This document shows, in pieces, positions 12,067-22,181 of a stretch of DNA of 64,000 nucleotides (positions within the stretch are counted from its first letter, which is position 1; the number at the start of each line of letters is the position of its first letter). The DNA is from Prostheceraeus crozeri. Taxonomy: Eukaryota > Platyhelminthes > Polycladida > Euryleptidae. The translations under genes were made by a program, and so were the position numbers. The stretch lies in assembly GCA_907163375.1 (NCBI GenBank), contig CAJQUW010014300.1, positions 310,001 through 374,000 of the forward strand. Direction: 5' to 3'. Under the pieces are notes generated by a model, which saw only the letters and a program-made list of their open reading frames with translations, was not told the origin of the DNA and did not search any database.

Positions 12067-13384
12067 AACAATGTGCACTGATATTGTGAAGCTTGTGAAT
12101 TCGAAGGTACATACAACACAAGAAAGATCAATTTACATGCACGAAAGGAAACCCAAATGCATTCAATATATTCTGATGAACTTTCAGACCCATGAACCAA
12201 CATTTCTAGGCCCAACCCTGCAAATGCAAATTTCTATTTCCGGTCACATCTCTGTATTCAGCCCAGATGCTCTAATTAAAGCAACTATTATTGAACAGCA
12301 TTCATATGGTCATGTCGATTCAGAAATGAAGCCCATGCGGTCGTGTTGGACTAGTTTGAAAATTTTGAGTGACTCAAATTACGTAATGATGCATTACATT
12401 GATATAAAAACAAGTATTTCATTCAACAATAATTTGATAAACTTAAATATGATGAAATAGGCCGATCACACCTTTTTGTTCTTTGTTCTGAAATCTACAT
12501 CGCGATGTTTGCTTTTAATCCTGAAATCAGTACTGCTGGTTCTACCGGATCTAGCAATTTTATGAAGCTGTCATCACACTTGACCGATAACTATATTCAG
12601 AGCCAGGAGCCACTGAATTTTTTTTGAAATTCCTCGTAAACTAAGCTATGACTCTAAATTTTTGTGACCTTTAGTTTCTACGTTTTTCTAATAAGCAATC
12701 CAACTTTTATCAAATAAGGCCCATTGAAACATCATAACGTTGACATTTAAAAAAGACTTTTGAAATCTAGAAATTTTGTACACCTTTCAAAGTTAAGTAA
12801 GCATCTTAAGCAATTCAATTTACCAATAGAACATTGACAATTACAAACGAAGCTGTGATAAGCGCAAGCGCATTCATTAATCCATAAATGTATCTATGTA
12901 ATTGTTGTATGAATCATTGCAATTTATCATATAGACATTGCTCACAACAGATTTATAACTAATGATGTCCGTTTTATGCTGTAGGAAGTTGATTCCAATA
13001 ATAAAATGGGCAGATTGTCATGCCTCAAGATGATGCATGATGATGATCCTGCTCTACATCTACATAATGATGTCAAACAAACATGTGCAGTTGTGGTATC
13101 TGTTAAGCTGTGTAGCTGTGTTTATCCGCTAAAATACATGTACAAATATTCTAAGGTATGCAACTGTGCAGTACACCAAAATATAACTAGTATTACAGAG
13201 ACTAGCCTCTTCATTACCAAGCAATAATTAAGTAACTTTTACAGTGAAATCTGCTTTAATGGAAATATTCATGGAGATATATTTTCATGAAATTTGAGTG
13301 ATATTCAAGTACCAGGAATTTGCCCATACTATCGCATAAATCGAGAAAAGCAAACTAAATATACGTTAACTAAACTGCTGTAAT

Positions 13385-13935
13385 AAGAGTGAATGCAATT
13401 CAATTTTTTCACACAACTCTTTTTTCCTTCAACTTTTTATCTACTCATGAGTTGCATTAGGGTCTACAAGCTCCTCATTGTTAGTTTGTTGAAATATAAC
13501 TTTTCTATTGCTGAACTTTAAGTGCTGTAATAACGCGTCATCTAAAAGCACTGCTTCTAGTACTTTTAATTGAAGCAGAAATCCAATTGTTATTAAAAAA
13601 ATCTAAACAGATTAAATAATAAATAAGACGGAATTTTTTAATGAGTTATTACAGAAAAGCCGATCTAACAGTTCGATTTAAGGAAACTAGTTTCAATAGC
13701 AGCTTCGATAGCTGGCATCCAGAAATCAGTTGTTAATGAAATGCGACAGGATTCATATATCACAATACAAAAATCCCATATACTTTAGAACATAATATCC
13801 CTGTAAAAAAATGACTCTGTACTATCCTGTACTATCCTTATCTCTGTACTATATGATTATGACGTCTGCTTTTTGTGATGGCATTCAATTTGTAATTTTA
13901 TATCTCAAACGTTCTATGTAAATCCTGATTCGACC
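13385..13935. repeat. Paralogous copy of the flanks of the 26-28 kb gene, without the gene
   Basis: 13385-13830 resembles 25495-25940: shared words include CAATTCAATTTTTTCA versus CAATTTAATTTTTTCA, CACAACTCTTT, TTCGATTTAAG and TTTCAATAxCAGCTTC. 13845-13935 resembles 28505-28612 (TGATGGCAT, CTATGTAAATCC versus CCATGTAAATCC). The roughly 2.5 kb between these blocks in the second locus, which holds the whole two-exon gene and its TATA box, is missing here. The order and orientation of the two blocks are kept. No coding remnant of the gene is visible. Confidence 0.55.
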
Positions 13936-14807
13936 CCATCGCGTAAGCATATCAGGTAGAGTAGCAACTCAGCATTGTAATGTTCCCGTGGACAGATTTT
14001 GATGCTGTACCTCCCAAATTATACAGTGCCATTATTTGTGCTTTAGTTTTCTCTTCCAATCGCAATTAATCTGGCGTGTAGGATATGATTGTCTGTCGTC
14101 CCATGTGCAATATTTAAAGAAACATTTATAAAAATGAGAAGTGTGAATGAAGTCAAAATTGCGAGTTCCATGCTGCTTCGAAGTATAGAGGCAGAGTCAA
14201 ATTACTTATCTACGTACTCCTTTATTGCTGAAAGTGGAATGCCGAATTGGTCCGCAGACATGGACAGTACAAAAAATTGGATGATGCATTTGAAAATCTT
14301 TAATAGAATGATAGAAAATAAGGAGTCCCAAAACTATGACTTGAGGCACACCCGATGTTATTGAAGACCAGGATGTGTACAAATTCTCTATGGGAGTACA
14401 TTGACACCGGCAAATAGAGAAGAAAATCTTTTATCATATCATTAGTTCGAAATGGATGTGAAATCAACTGCTATAGGGACCTGTGCTTTGTCTAAAATGA
14501 GACCGATGTAGATATGTCAAAAAATTGAAAACTTTAAAATCCATGGATATTATTGCTTATGCTATTAATTGCAACACCACATTAATTTGTAAAATTCGTT
14601 CGAATGTCTAAACACATGTTGCACGGGAACATGGGATGGACTCAACCCAGAGTCTATTAGTAATTATCCAATGGTGAGGATGACACTATAAATACTTCAA
14701 AAGAACAGAGAATGCCTGCCTAAACACGACATAAATCGCTGACGGGTCGATTTTGTGTACTTAGGAGCTGGATTACGAACCCAGTGAGATCATTTTACAA
14801 CGAAAAC
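13936..14807. other. No gene recognised
   Basis: Contains one 91-codon open frame (14089-14364) with no recognised domain. I treat it as chance. No repeats of note. Confidence 0.4.
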
Positions 14808-15073
14808 CACAAGTGTTGGTCGATCGATTTCATATCATTATTGAGCATATCATCAGGGCAAAGTCACAATAATGCCAAAACCATTAAATACTTGTTAAGC
14901 TAAAAGAATTATTGGCAATTGCGTCTATAAAAAACCCGCATAAATTGCCAACGGTTCTTTTAGCTTGAGAAGTTCTCAATTGATGTATTTCATGGTTTTA
15001 TCTTCATTGTAACTTTGTCCTGATGATATGTTCAATAATGACATGAAATCGATTGACCAAAACACTTTTGTCT
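14808..15073. repeat. Long imperfect inverted repeat (fold-back)
   Basis: The left arm (about 14808-14920) carries ATCGATTTCATATCATTATT and CATATCATCAGGGCAAAG. The right arm (about 14943-15073) is the reverse complement of closely similar words (ATCGATTTCATGTCATTATT, CATATCATCAGGACAAAG). Arms are around 110-130 bp with a loop of about 20 bp and roughly 80% matching. The outer context AGGAGCTGGA / AGGAGCCGGA also recurs in the same orientation. It is probably a MITE or fold-back copy. Confidence 0.7.
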
Positions 15074-16419
15074 TAAAATTAGGAGCCGGAGTTGCATGTA
15101 CATTCTTCAAACAATCCGGTGTAATTCATTCGAGGATACTAAGGCTATGAAGATGCGTGATGACAGATTAAAGGCATCAGAAGTTGCTCTTAATTCTAAT
15201 GCTTCCTAGTTGCTTTTCATTACATATACTTGTTTACTATACTTCTGCTGCTCCAATGGCACGCGTGAAAATCATGATGGGGTTTGAGATATGAGATGAG
15301 TCAAATTTTATCCATCCTTAACTCGCAAGCGGTTGAGCAAAAAAATGGTAATTGGTTTGACATGCATCTAACAACAGCCTTTAAGGAATTCATTATTTGA
15401 ATGGATCATAAAATGTAGCAGATTCACCACTTTTGCGGTATTATTCTAATGATAGTCGAAGCAGCGCGATTTCATGTGTGTAAATGCGCAAACATAGAAT
15501 GTACACATGTAAATGCTACATATATGTGTCCACTTCTATTATTGTGCTCTCATCTTTTTGTCTGTGCTCATGTGCTCGTTTATTTCGTTATATGGATGTT
15601 TTTGGCTTAGTGATTGCCTAATTTACTCCAAGAATAAATGCCATTTCTTCCCTAAACATCAAACATGAATTATTTGTCTCATGTTGTCTGCAGTTTTAAA
15701 TTTGTTGGGTGGAAAATGATTTCTGTTTTTGTTTAATTCTTTCTTTGCAGATACAAATAATTCGACCAAGCTTGAAAATTAAAAATATGCAATATTGTAA
15801 GTCTATTGTCTCATTTATTACTCGACGTTTGTACAGAGAGACAAATCTCTCTCTTATCTACAGTGTATCCATTTTAAATCGAATCACAAACTGATATCAG
15901 AATTTGCAATTCAAATTTTATGATTACAACAGACAATATGAAAGGATGCGAAGATTCATCAGGGTTATGTACAAGCAAAGTGTTGTACAAGCACCACATC
16001 AATCATGAAGCATCATCATGATTAGCAACGCGTCCACGTCGCCTCCACCCTGGACAGACTCCAGTCTGACTGAATCTGCTGCATACTCGATATTGTAGTA
16101 GTTGTAGTAGCAGTGCATTTTTATTGATGAAATAGAGATCAGCAAATACATCATGACATGTAAAGTGATTAAAAGAAAAATATATGAAATATAAGAATTG
16201 GATAAAAATCTTTTGTCCAATAAGTAAATTTACAGAAATGAAATGGCGTATTAAGTATGTGTGTACCATGCCTAAACAGACTACTAACCACTCTGAGGAG
16301 TGCCACAGAGCTTCGTTCAATCCGTCCTCTCCTCTTCAGGTCGAGGATCAACCGACTCTGGCAACGACCCACTCCTCGTTTTGCAACTGAATGAGGAAGA
16401 ATAGACAAAAGTTAACCGC
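15074..16419. other. No gene recognised
   Basis: AT-rich spacer. Two frames of 60-105 codons at 15709-15894 and 16003-16320 show no family features. Confidence 0.4.
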
Positions 16420-16800
16420 GAGATCCTTCAAGCTGTGATTTCTTAACACAGAATCAACGCTGTGATCTAATAAGAAACACGCCTAGCTGATGACTCTCAA
16501 CTAGAACTACACGACTTTCTTCTACCGACAGCATCCCGATCATCATGGCATCGCGACCTTCGTCAACAGTTCACTGACCAACCGCCACACCTCGCCAGAG
16601 CGCACTAGCTTCAATGAGGATTTCATTACCAAAGAACAGCTATTGTCATAAATTCCCTGAAGCATGGAAAAGCACGAGGACCCGATGGAGTACACAACGA
16701 GTTCCTGGACCACCTACCCACCTGGACCCCTTGGGTCGCGAATGGCTGCGTTCCTTCATGAATGCCTGCCTCTCCACCAAATACGTATATCCCTAGTTTC
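16420..16800 (+). mobile_element. Jockey-like LINE fragment (start of reverse transcriptase)
   Basis: Two overlapping plus-strand frames give SLKHGKARGPDGVHNEFLDH and then EWLRSFMNACLSTKYVYP. This is the N-terminal region of a LINE reverse transcriptase, where xLKxxKAxGPDGVHNExL is a standard block. Frames change at least twice within 150 bp. The piece is truncated on both sides. It probably belongs to the same group as the copies at 31255-32420 and 53500-55130, but the overlap is too short to prove it. Confidence 0.65.
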
Positions 16801-16859
16801 TTTTGCTTCTAAACATCATTGTTTCTATCTCTACGAATGGATCGTGCAGTAGTAAATTG

Positions 16860-17820
16860 CAGCGAAGTGCATAGAGAGAATGTCCCTCTCTGACCTATTG
16901 TCGCGAGCTTTGGGACGGCTGAATACAACCTAGCGAAATACAACCGTCAAAGTAAAACCTAGCAGTCAAAACATTTCGGACCTAGTAGGTGGGTTCAGCA
17001 AATATAAGTTCACTGAAAATTCAAAACTTGTTATCTTCGATGTGGTTAGATTTTCCACCAATGAACCTCTGGATGAGGTCATCGACTTAGCTTGTAATAA
17101 AGCATATACCTCAAATGCTCAAGCCTCACCTCTGTAAAGATATCCTCAAAAAATTGCTACATTTTGCGACTGGAGGCATTTTCTCTTTCGATGGTACTCT
17201 CTATCGCCATTTATGAAGATTATTGCCATTTTTGAAGATGATGATCATGAGTCCCTTTTTTTAGGTATTTGAGCTCATGGCACAACAACATAGAATGTAG
17301 AAGGTGTCGTAGAACCTTTTGACACATAAACGCTATGTAAATTAAGGAGTACAGTCTACAAACATCGGCTATCGCTGACCACAGATGAAATTTCTGTGTA
17401 GCTGTAATTCTTAAAATTTTAAAATCCTGGCTCAAACCTCTTATAGCTTAGATTAAAATGTCATGGAGGCTTTGTTCATAAAAAAGTTTAACTCTAATCT
17501 GAACTGACAGTTGAATCATGTCAGCGTATTTTTTAGTTGTAGGCTTATTTAACGTCCTGTGGTTCTCTAGGATTGCTGTACATGTCTCACTGTGCTGCAT
17601 GATTCTAACTAGGCCTACATCTTATTCATATTTCATGATTTCACCTTGTGCAGAGTAATTCTAGAAAAACACTAAGCAAAGGTGCATTGTCAACTCCTCA
17701 TCAACATCTCTTGCTGATCTGATCTCACATTTTGAAGTTATTTCACTCAGAATAGTAACGTCTATTTGAATGTTGAATTGAATTGGTTGACCAAGAATTC
17801 CTATTGCCACTTGGATCTTA
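16860..17820. other. No gene recognised
   Basis: Spacer between two LINE copies. Contains only short frames and no notable repeat. Confidence 0.4.
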
Positions 17821-18061
17821 CTACAATGATGGTGTGACTAAATCGAGAGATAACTTGAACATTAAAAAAAGGCTGATGAGTGATAACTTCCTTTGTAACT
17901 TAACAGAATAATTGGCCAGGGCAAATATGCTGGCATCAGCTTTCCCGAGAGTGTTATAAAGTACGTTAACCACAAAATAGAGAAAAAAGGGAAAAAGAGA
18001 AAAAAGTATATATTTGTGGTAATGAAAATCAAAAATTACAGAGACAATTATGAAAAAACAG

Positions 18062-20705
18062 TTATTTGCAAGTAAGGTCAGAGAGACCATTAATGACCAG
18101 AGAGCTTAAAACGACGAAGCTATTTTGCCGGCGATTAGTAGTGCACATTGGGACCAAGACATGTTTTCGTACAGATTTAGGAATAATGTAACACAACGGA
18201 TGTCCGGGCTGCAAGCACTTGTTGTAGAAGCTTTTAAAAGGCGCCAGTCTAATTGCATGAAATCTTGTCATGTCATTGCCACAAGAACATTGTGCAGGGC
18301 AAATCAGTCGCCTTCCTCGTTTATACAAACTGTTGATAATATGATTAATTTCATAACTGAGAACACCAAATAACTGAGTACAATACATGATTAAATTTTC
18401 TATTAACATGTGGAAAGTCAACCACAATTCGTCATGTTGTAGAACATCCTTCAAGATTTTCAACAAATATAGACGTTTTGAGCATCTTCTTAGCAATAAA
18501 CTGAAATGGGAATCCCATTTTAAAGTTTCATTCCACACAACATCAAGTAATTTGCATTCGCTGACAATTTCAAAAGGGAAAGGAAAATACATCTCAAAGT
18601 TTTTCTTTCCTATACAAACACATTTCGTTTTTGACAAATTTAATTTCAGATAATTCTTTTCTGCCCAGTCATTTATAGTATAAAATTCTGATGTAATCAT
18701 TTCGATTTATCCAGGTACATCAGATTTAAAAATTGGACACACTTGAGACACGTCATCAGCATACATGATTAATGATGTGTTATCAGACAGGGACATTATG
18801 TCGTAGCAATACAAAATGAACAAAAAGGGGCCCAAAAGGGAACCTTGAGGAGCTCCGCTAAGCACCTGCAACTCTGAGCTAACAATTGACCCAAATTTGA
18901 CCCTTTGATAACGATTACTTAAGTAAGAAGACATAAACTCAACAAAACGTATAGGGAACTGAAGAAGTCTTAATTTCTGAAGCAATACTTTGTGACTGAT
19001 GGTATCGAAGGCCTTTGAAAAATCATAATTCAAGAGCATGCAACCAGTAACATCAAGTTTTTCTAACAATTCTGTAATAATATGATGTAAGGTAACAAGA
19101 CAGGATGTTGTACATGAATTTTTTTTGTAAGCAAATTGAAAGCTGGGTACACGTTCATAGAACGCAGTACGCATAGTCGAAAGTATATGATGTTCTAAAA
19201 GTTTAGCCGGGACACTTAAAAGTGTGATGGGTCGAAGATTTTCGAAAGAGACAGGAGAACATTTCGGAATCGGAGACACAATACATTTTTTCAAATCTTT
19301 TGGAACATAACACTGAATGATGATAGAGTTTGTTATGTTACACAGTGGCTCACAAATATATGGCGACGCTAACTTATAGAAACGGTTGCAAATTCCGTCA
19401 GAGCCCGTAGCTTTATTAGTAGACAAGTTCTCTAAGAACAGAAAACATCATGCGGGCTAGTTAGGGGACACCAATCATCATCATTGTGATTTGAAGTTGT
19501 GTCAGATGAATGGTATGGAAAGCGGTCTTCCGAGTGAAAATGTTTTGCAAAAGATTCATTGATAGCATTAGCTGCACTCATGGCATCAGAAAACTCATGT
19601 AAAATAGGAGCTAAAGGATTTTTCACATTATTGCCTTTAACATCAGATACTACACTCCAAATGTTACGAGATGATCTTCTTGACCTCTCAACCCAAGACA
19701 TTTTACACTTCTTGATTTCTTCTTTACATTTATGTTTATAGATATTATACATATGAAAATTTTTACAACGATATGCAAACCATCTTTTACTAATCAAATC
19801 TTTTAAGTAAGCTGACATCCAAGGTTTGTCACGAGTAGACATGGCAATCGATTTACTTGGGATTACAGATAAGCATGATTGAAACAACATGTAAAATATT
19901 TTTCAAGCTTTCTATCCAGATCATTAACATGATACAATTCATGAAAGGAACACATATTTAAGCGAGTGATAAAGTCCGCAATATGACAACTCTTCAAATC
20001 ATATAAAGTACGATATTCCTTACAATCAGTGTTGTGTCAATGTTCACTGGGAACAAAAGTATTTGGCAATGTGAGCCTCTACGTCTTGAAGTCAATGGAG
20101 GACCAACTGAAGCATCCATATATATTTGGTCTAAAGAACGGCTTACTAGAAAGCGATCTAGTATCGAAGTACCTCGAGTAGGCATTAGCACCGTGTCAAA
20201 TAGATCATGAGAACTTTGCAGGAGAGATGTATCAAAGTGATTCAGATCACCACAAGGAATAACATGAATATCAGAGAATATAACAGTTACATCATCAATG
20301 AATTCAATTAAGCAATCAGATATCTCTGTCGAAGAAGCTACACACCTACTCACATCGGGTGGAATATATAGGGCAAGCAAGAGATAATGCGATGAGCCAA
20401 AACGAAATTGCACGATTATATATTCGCATGAAAGTTCACTGAGGCGAGAAGCAATTAGACGTTTCACTTTGATAGAAGAACGTAGCCACAAAGCTACTCC
20501 ACCATCAGAGCGTCCAGTCTATCACATCGCAATAAATGATGCCCATTTAAAAGAAAAAGTGAATCATCATGATTATCATTTAACCAGGTTTCGGTAACTA
20601 CAAAAATATCAGGATTGAGAAAGTCCTTAGTTATCCGCAAATCATCCATTTTGCCAGGAGTGGCAAATGAATGAGCATTTAACAGTAGTATTGATGGTGC
20701 CTGGA
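18062..20705 (-). CDS. LINE ORF2: endonuclease and reverse transcriptase, decayed
   Basis: The minus strand reads the apurinic endonuclease first: LLLNAHSF, then VVTETWLND (catalytic Glu), VIPCGDLNHFDTS (GDxN) near 20230. A linker follows with KPWMSAYLKDLISKRW. The reverse transcriptase (18707-19426) has KATGSDGICNRFYK, RPITLLSVPAKLLE, DFSKAFDTISHKVLL, GAPQGSLLGPFLF and MYADDVSQV. The thumb and C-terminal part (18062-18700) has NDWAEKNYLKLNLSKTK. Frame changes occur near 18700, 19430 and 19990-20040, so it cannot make the full protein. The SDH histidine motif at the endonuclease end is replaced by GSHCQ, a likely inactivating change. Confidence 0.8.
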
Positions 20706-20709
20706 GACG

Positions 20710-21416
20710 TCAATCACTGGTTCTCAAAATAATCTTACCGTTCTTGATCATAACATTCTCCCCATTGTCGCGACGACACTTTAATTCCTGTCTCAAATTT
20801 CGTTCCTCCTCTTGCTGTTGCGGGGTTAGATCAGGCTTTAAAAATACCTTTCGAAACTGATTGGTGTCAGAAAGTTTGCCCAATTTCGGCGCTGCTCGCA
20901 AGATGAGATCTCTATTCATTTGTGACGAGAGAATCATTTTCATAGGCCTTGGTTTCTGTCGAGATGTTTTGTTGCCCAGTCGGATACATCTTTCCACTTT
21001 AACATCTTCAATGCCAATTTCTGAGAAGATATTCAATGCATCTTCTTTGTCGCAATTAGCACCTGGTGCATTCGTAGTTAACTGCTCAGGCATACCGAAA
21101 ACAACAATGTTGTTCTTACGATTCTCCCGGTCTTGTAACTCATTCAGAACATCAGTCTTGAGAGTACTATGAATGCTCTCGCTTACCATGACCAAATTCC
21201 TCTCCCATTTAATTTCAGCCTCGGCAATGAGGCGCTTGCTTTCAGAAATAAGTTCCTTCCTGATATCCGTAATCGCATCAGACACGGCATCTGCTACAAT
21301 TTTTTTCAGAGAGAGGACGAGGAAATCGATGGATTTCGGTCCGCCACATCAACTGCATCTTTCAACACTGAAACTAACTGCTTCTTTGTTAATTTGTCTA
21401 ACTGTGAGACAGACAT
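20710..21416 (-). CDS. LINE ORF1 protein (RRM-like nucleic-acid binder)
   Basis: The likely start is the ATG at 21416 giving MSVSQLDKLTKKQL. A helical, charged N-terminal region follows with a coiled-coil character (ELISESKRLIAEAEIKWERN, ending in LQDRENRKNN). The central part, NIVVFGMPEQL followed by DVKVERCIRLGNK and PRPMKMILSS, is the RRM-like fold of LINE ORF1 proteins (transposase_22 group). RDLILRAAPKL and the acidic-basic tail complete it. There is one frame change near 21290-21305 between the N-terminal part and the rest. ORF1 proteins bind element RNA in the cytoplasm and act as nucleic-acid chaperones; that role is inferred from the family. It ends four codons before ORF2 begins. 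Confidence 0.75.
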
Positions 21417-22181
21417 ACGACGCACAGTCTCAAAAGATAAATCGTCTCCGTCAGCCACACAGAAATTGACAACAATAAAACCTCTAGAATGGAAATTAAG
21501 TTTCATGCAATGCACAATAACGGCACATAAATCGCATGCATTTTCACTTAGATGCACCTGCCAACGTCTGTATCATTGGGTTAGAATCAGTCACATGAGT
21601 AAATCGAAGCCTTCAATTGATTCTTCATGCCCCAACTTAGTTCCCCCGGATGTGCCGCGACCTTGAGTCAATTTCCATTCTAGCGAACTTCAGATAAACA
21701 CTTTATTTCTATGGTCAGCCATGATATCACAGCAAGAATTACAAAGCCACAAAAATTTATGAAACTCTGCAACGGGAATCGAACGCTTCAAGGTTTAGGT
21801 GGTTTGTCGATGAGAAAGTGTTCCAGACAACACGGCCACTGAACAGAACTGTCGATTGTTGTTTGCACAACCAAGAAAACGTTAGACTGTATGACTGCCG
21901 GAGAAGACGGCCACCGTGAAGAACAAATCATGAAGATCTGCACATGCGCAGCGCACACTGACACAACATCACCAAAAGAGCAAATTTGGGATTTTCTCGA
22001 AATGAAGGACACCAATGAAGAATCGGAGAAAGCACAGCGATGTATGGGATGATCACGATGAAGATGATATAAAGTTCCACACTGAACGAATATAAGTAGC
22101 GTCGTAGATGCCAAAGTAAGCAAATTAGATCAGAGCGTTTATCACACAACCGCACAGCACGGCAATATACAATAATAAAAT

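Larger units (their letters stand above)
17821..21480 (-). mobile_element. Nearly full-length two-ORF LINE (CR1/L2/Rex-like)
   Basis: Minus-strand element with ORF1 (about 20710-21416) followed directly by ORF2 (about 18062-20705), the normal order for CR1/L2-type LINEs. It is the best preserved LINE in the window, and long stretches read without interruption. The 5' end is uncertain: the sequence up to about 22150 could be its leader. The 3' end lies below ORF2, where a further minus-strand frame reaches 17821. No clear 3' tandem tail or target duplication was found. Confidence 0.8.

Noticed and set aside
12071-12460. 129-codon open frame on the plus strand
   Set aside because: No recognisable domain, no splice or promoter context, and AT-rich sequence in which frames of this size arise by chance.
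15020-15050. CTGATGA ... GAAA, like a hammerhead ribozyme core
   Set aside because: The bases between the two core words do not form a stem II directly next to the core, and no closing stem III is seen. The word lies in the arm of a fold-back repeat.
16003-16320. 105-codon minus-strand frame with aromatic-rich segments
   Set aside because: Composition reflects AT-rich noise; no motif, leader or partner exon.
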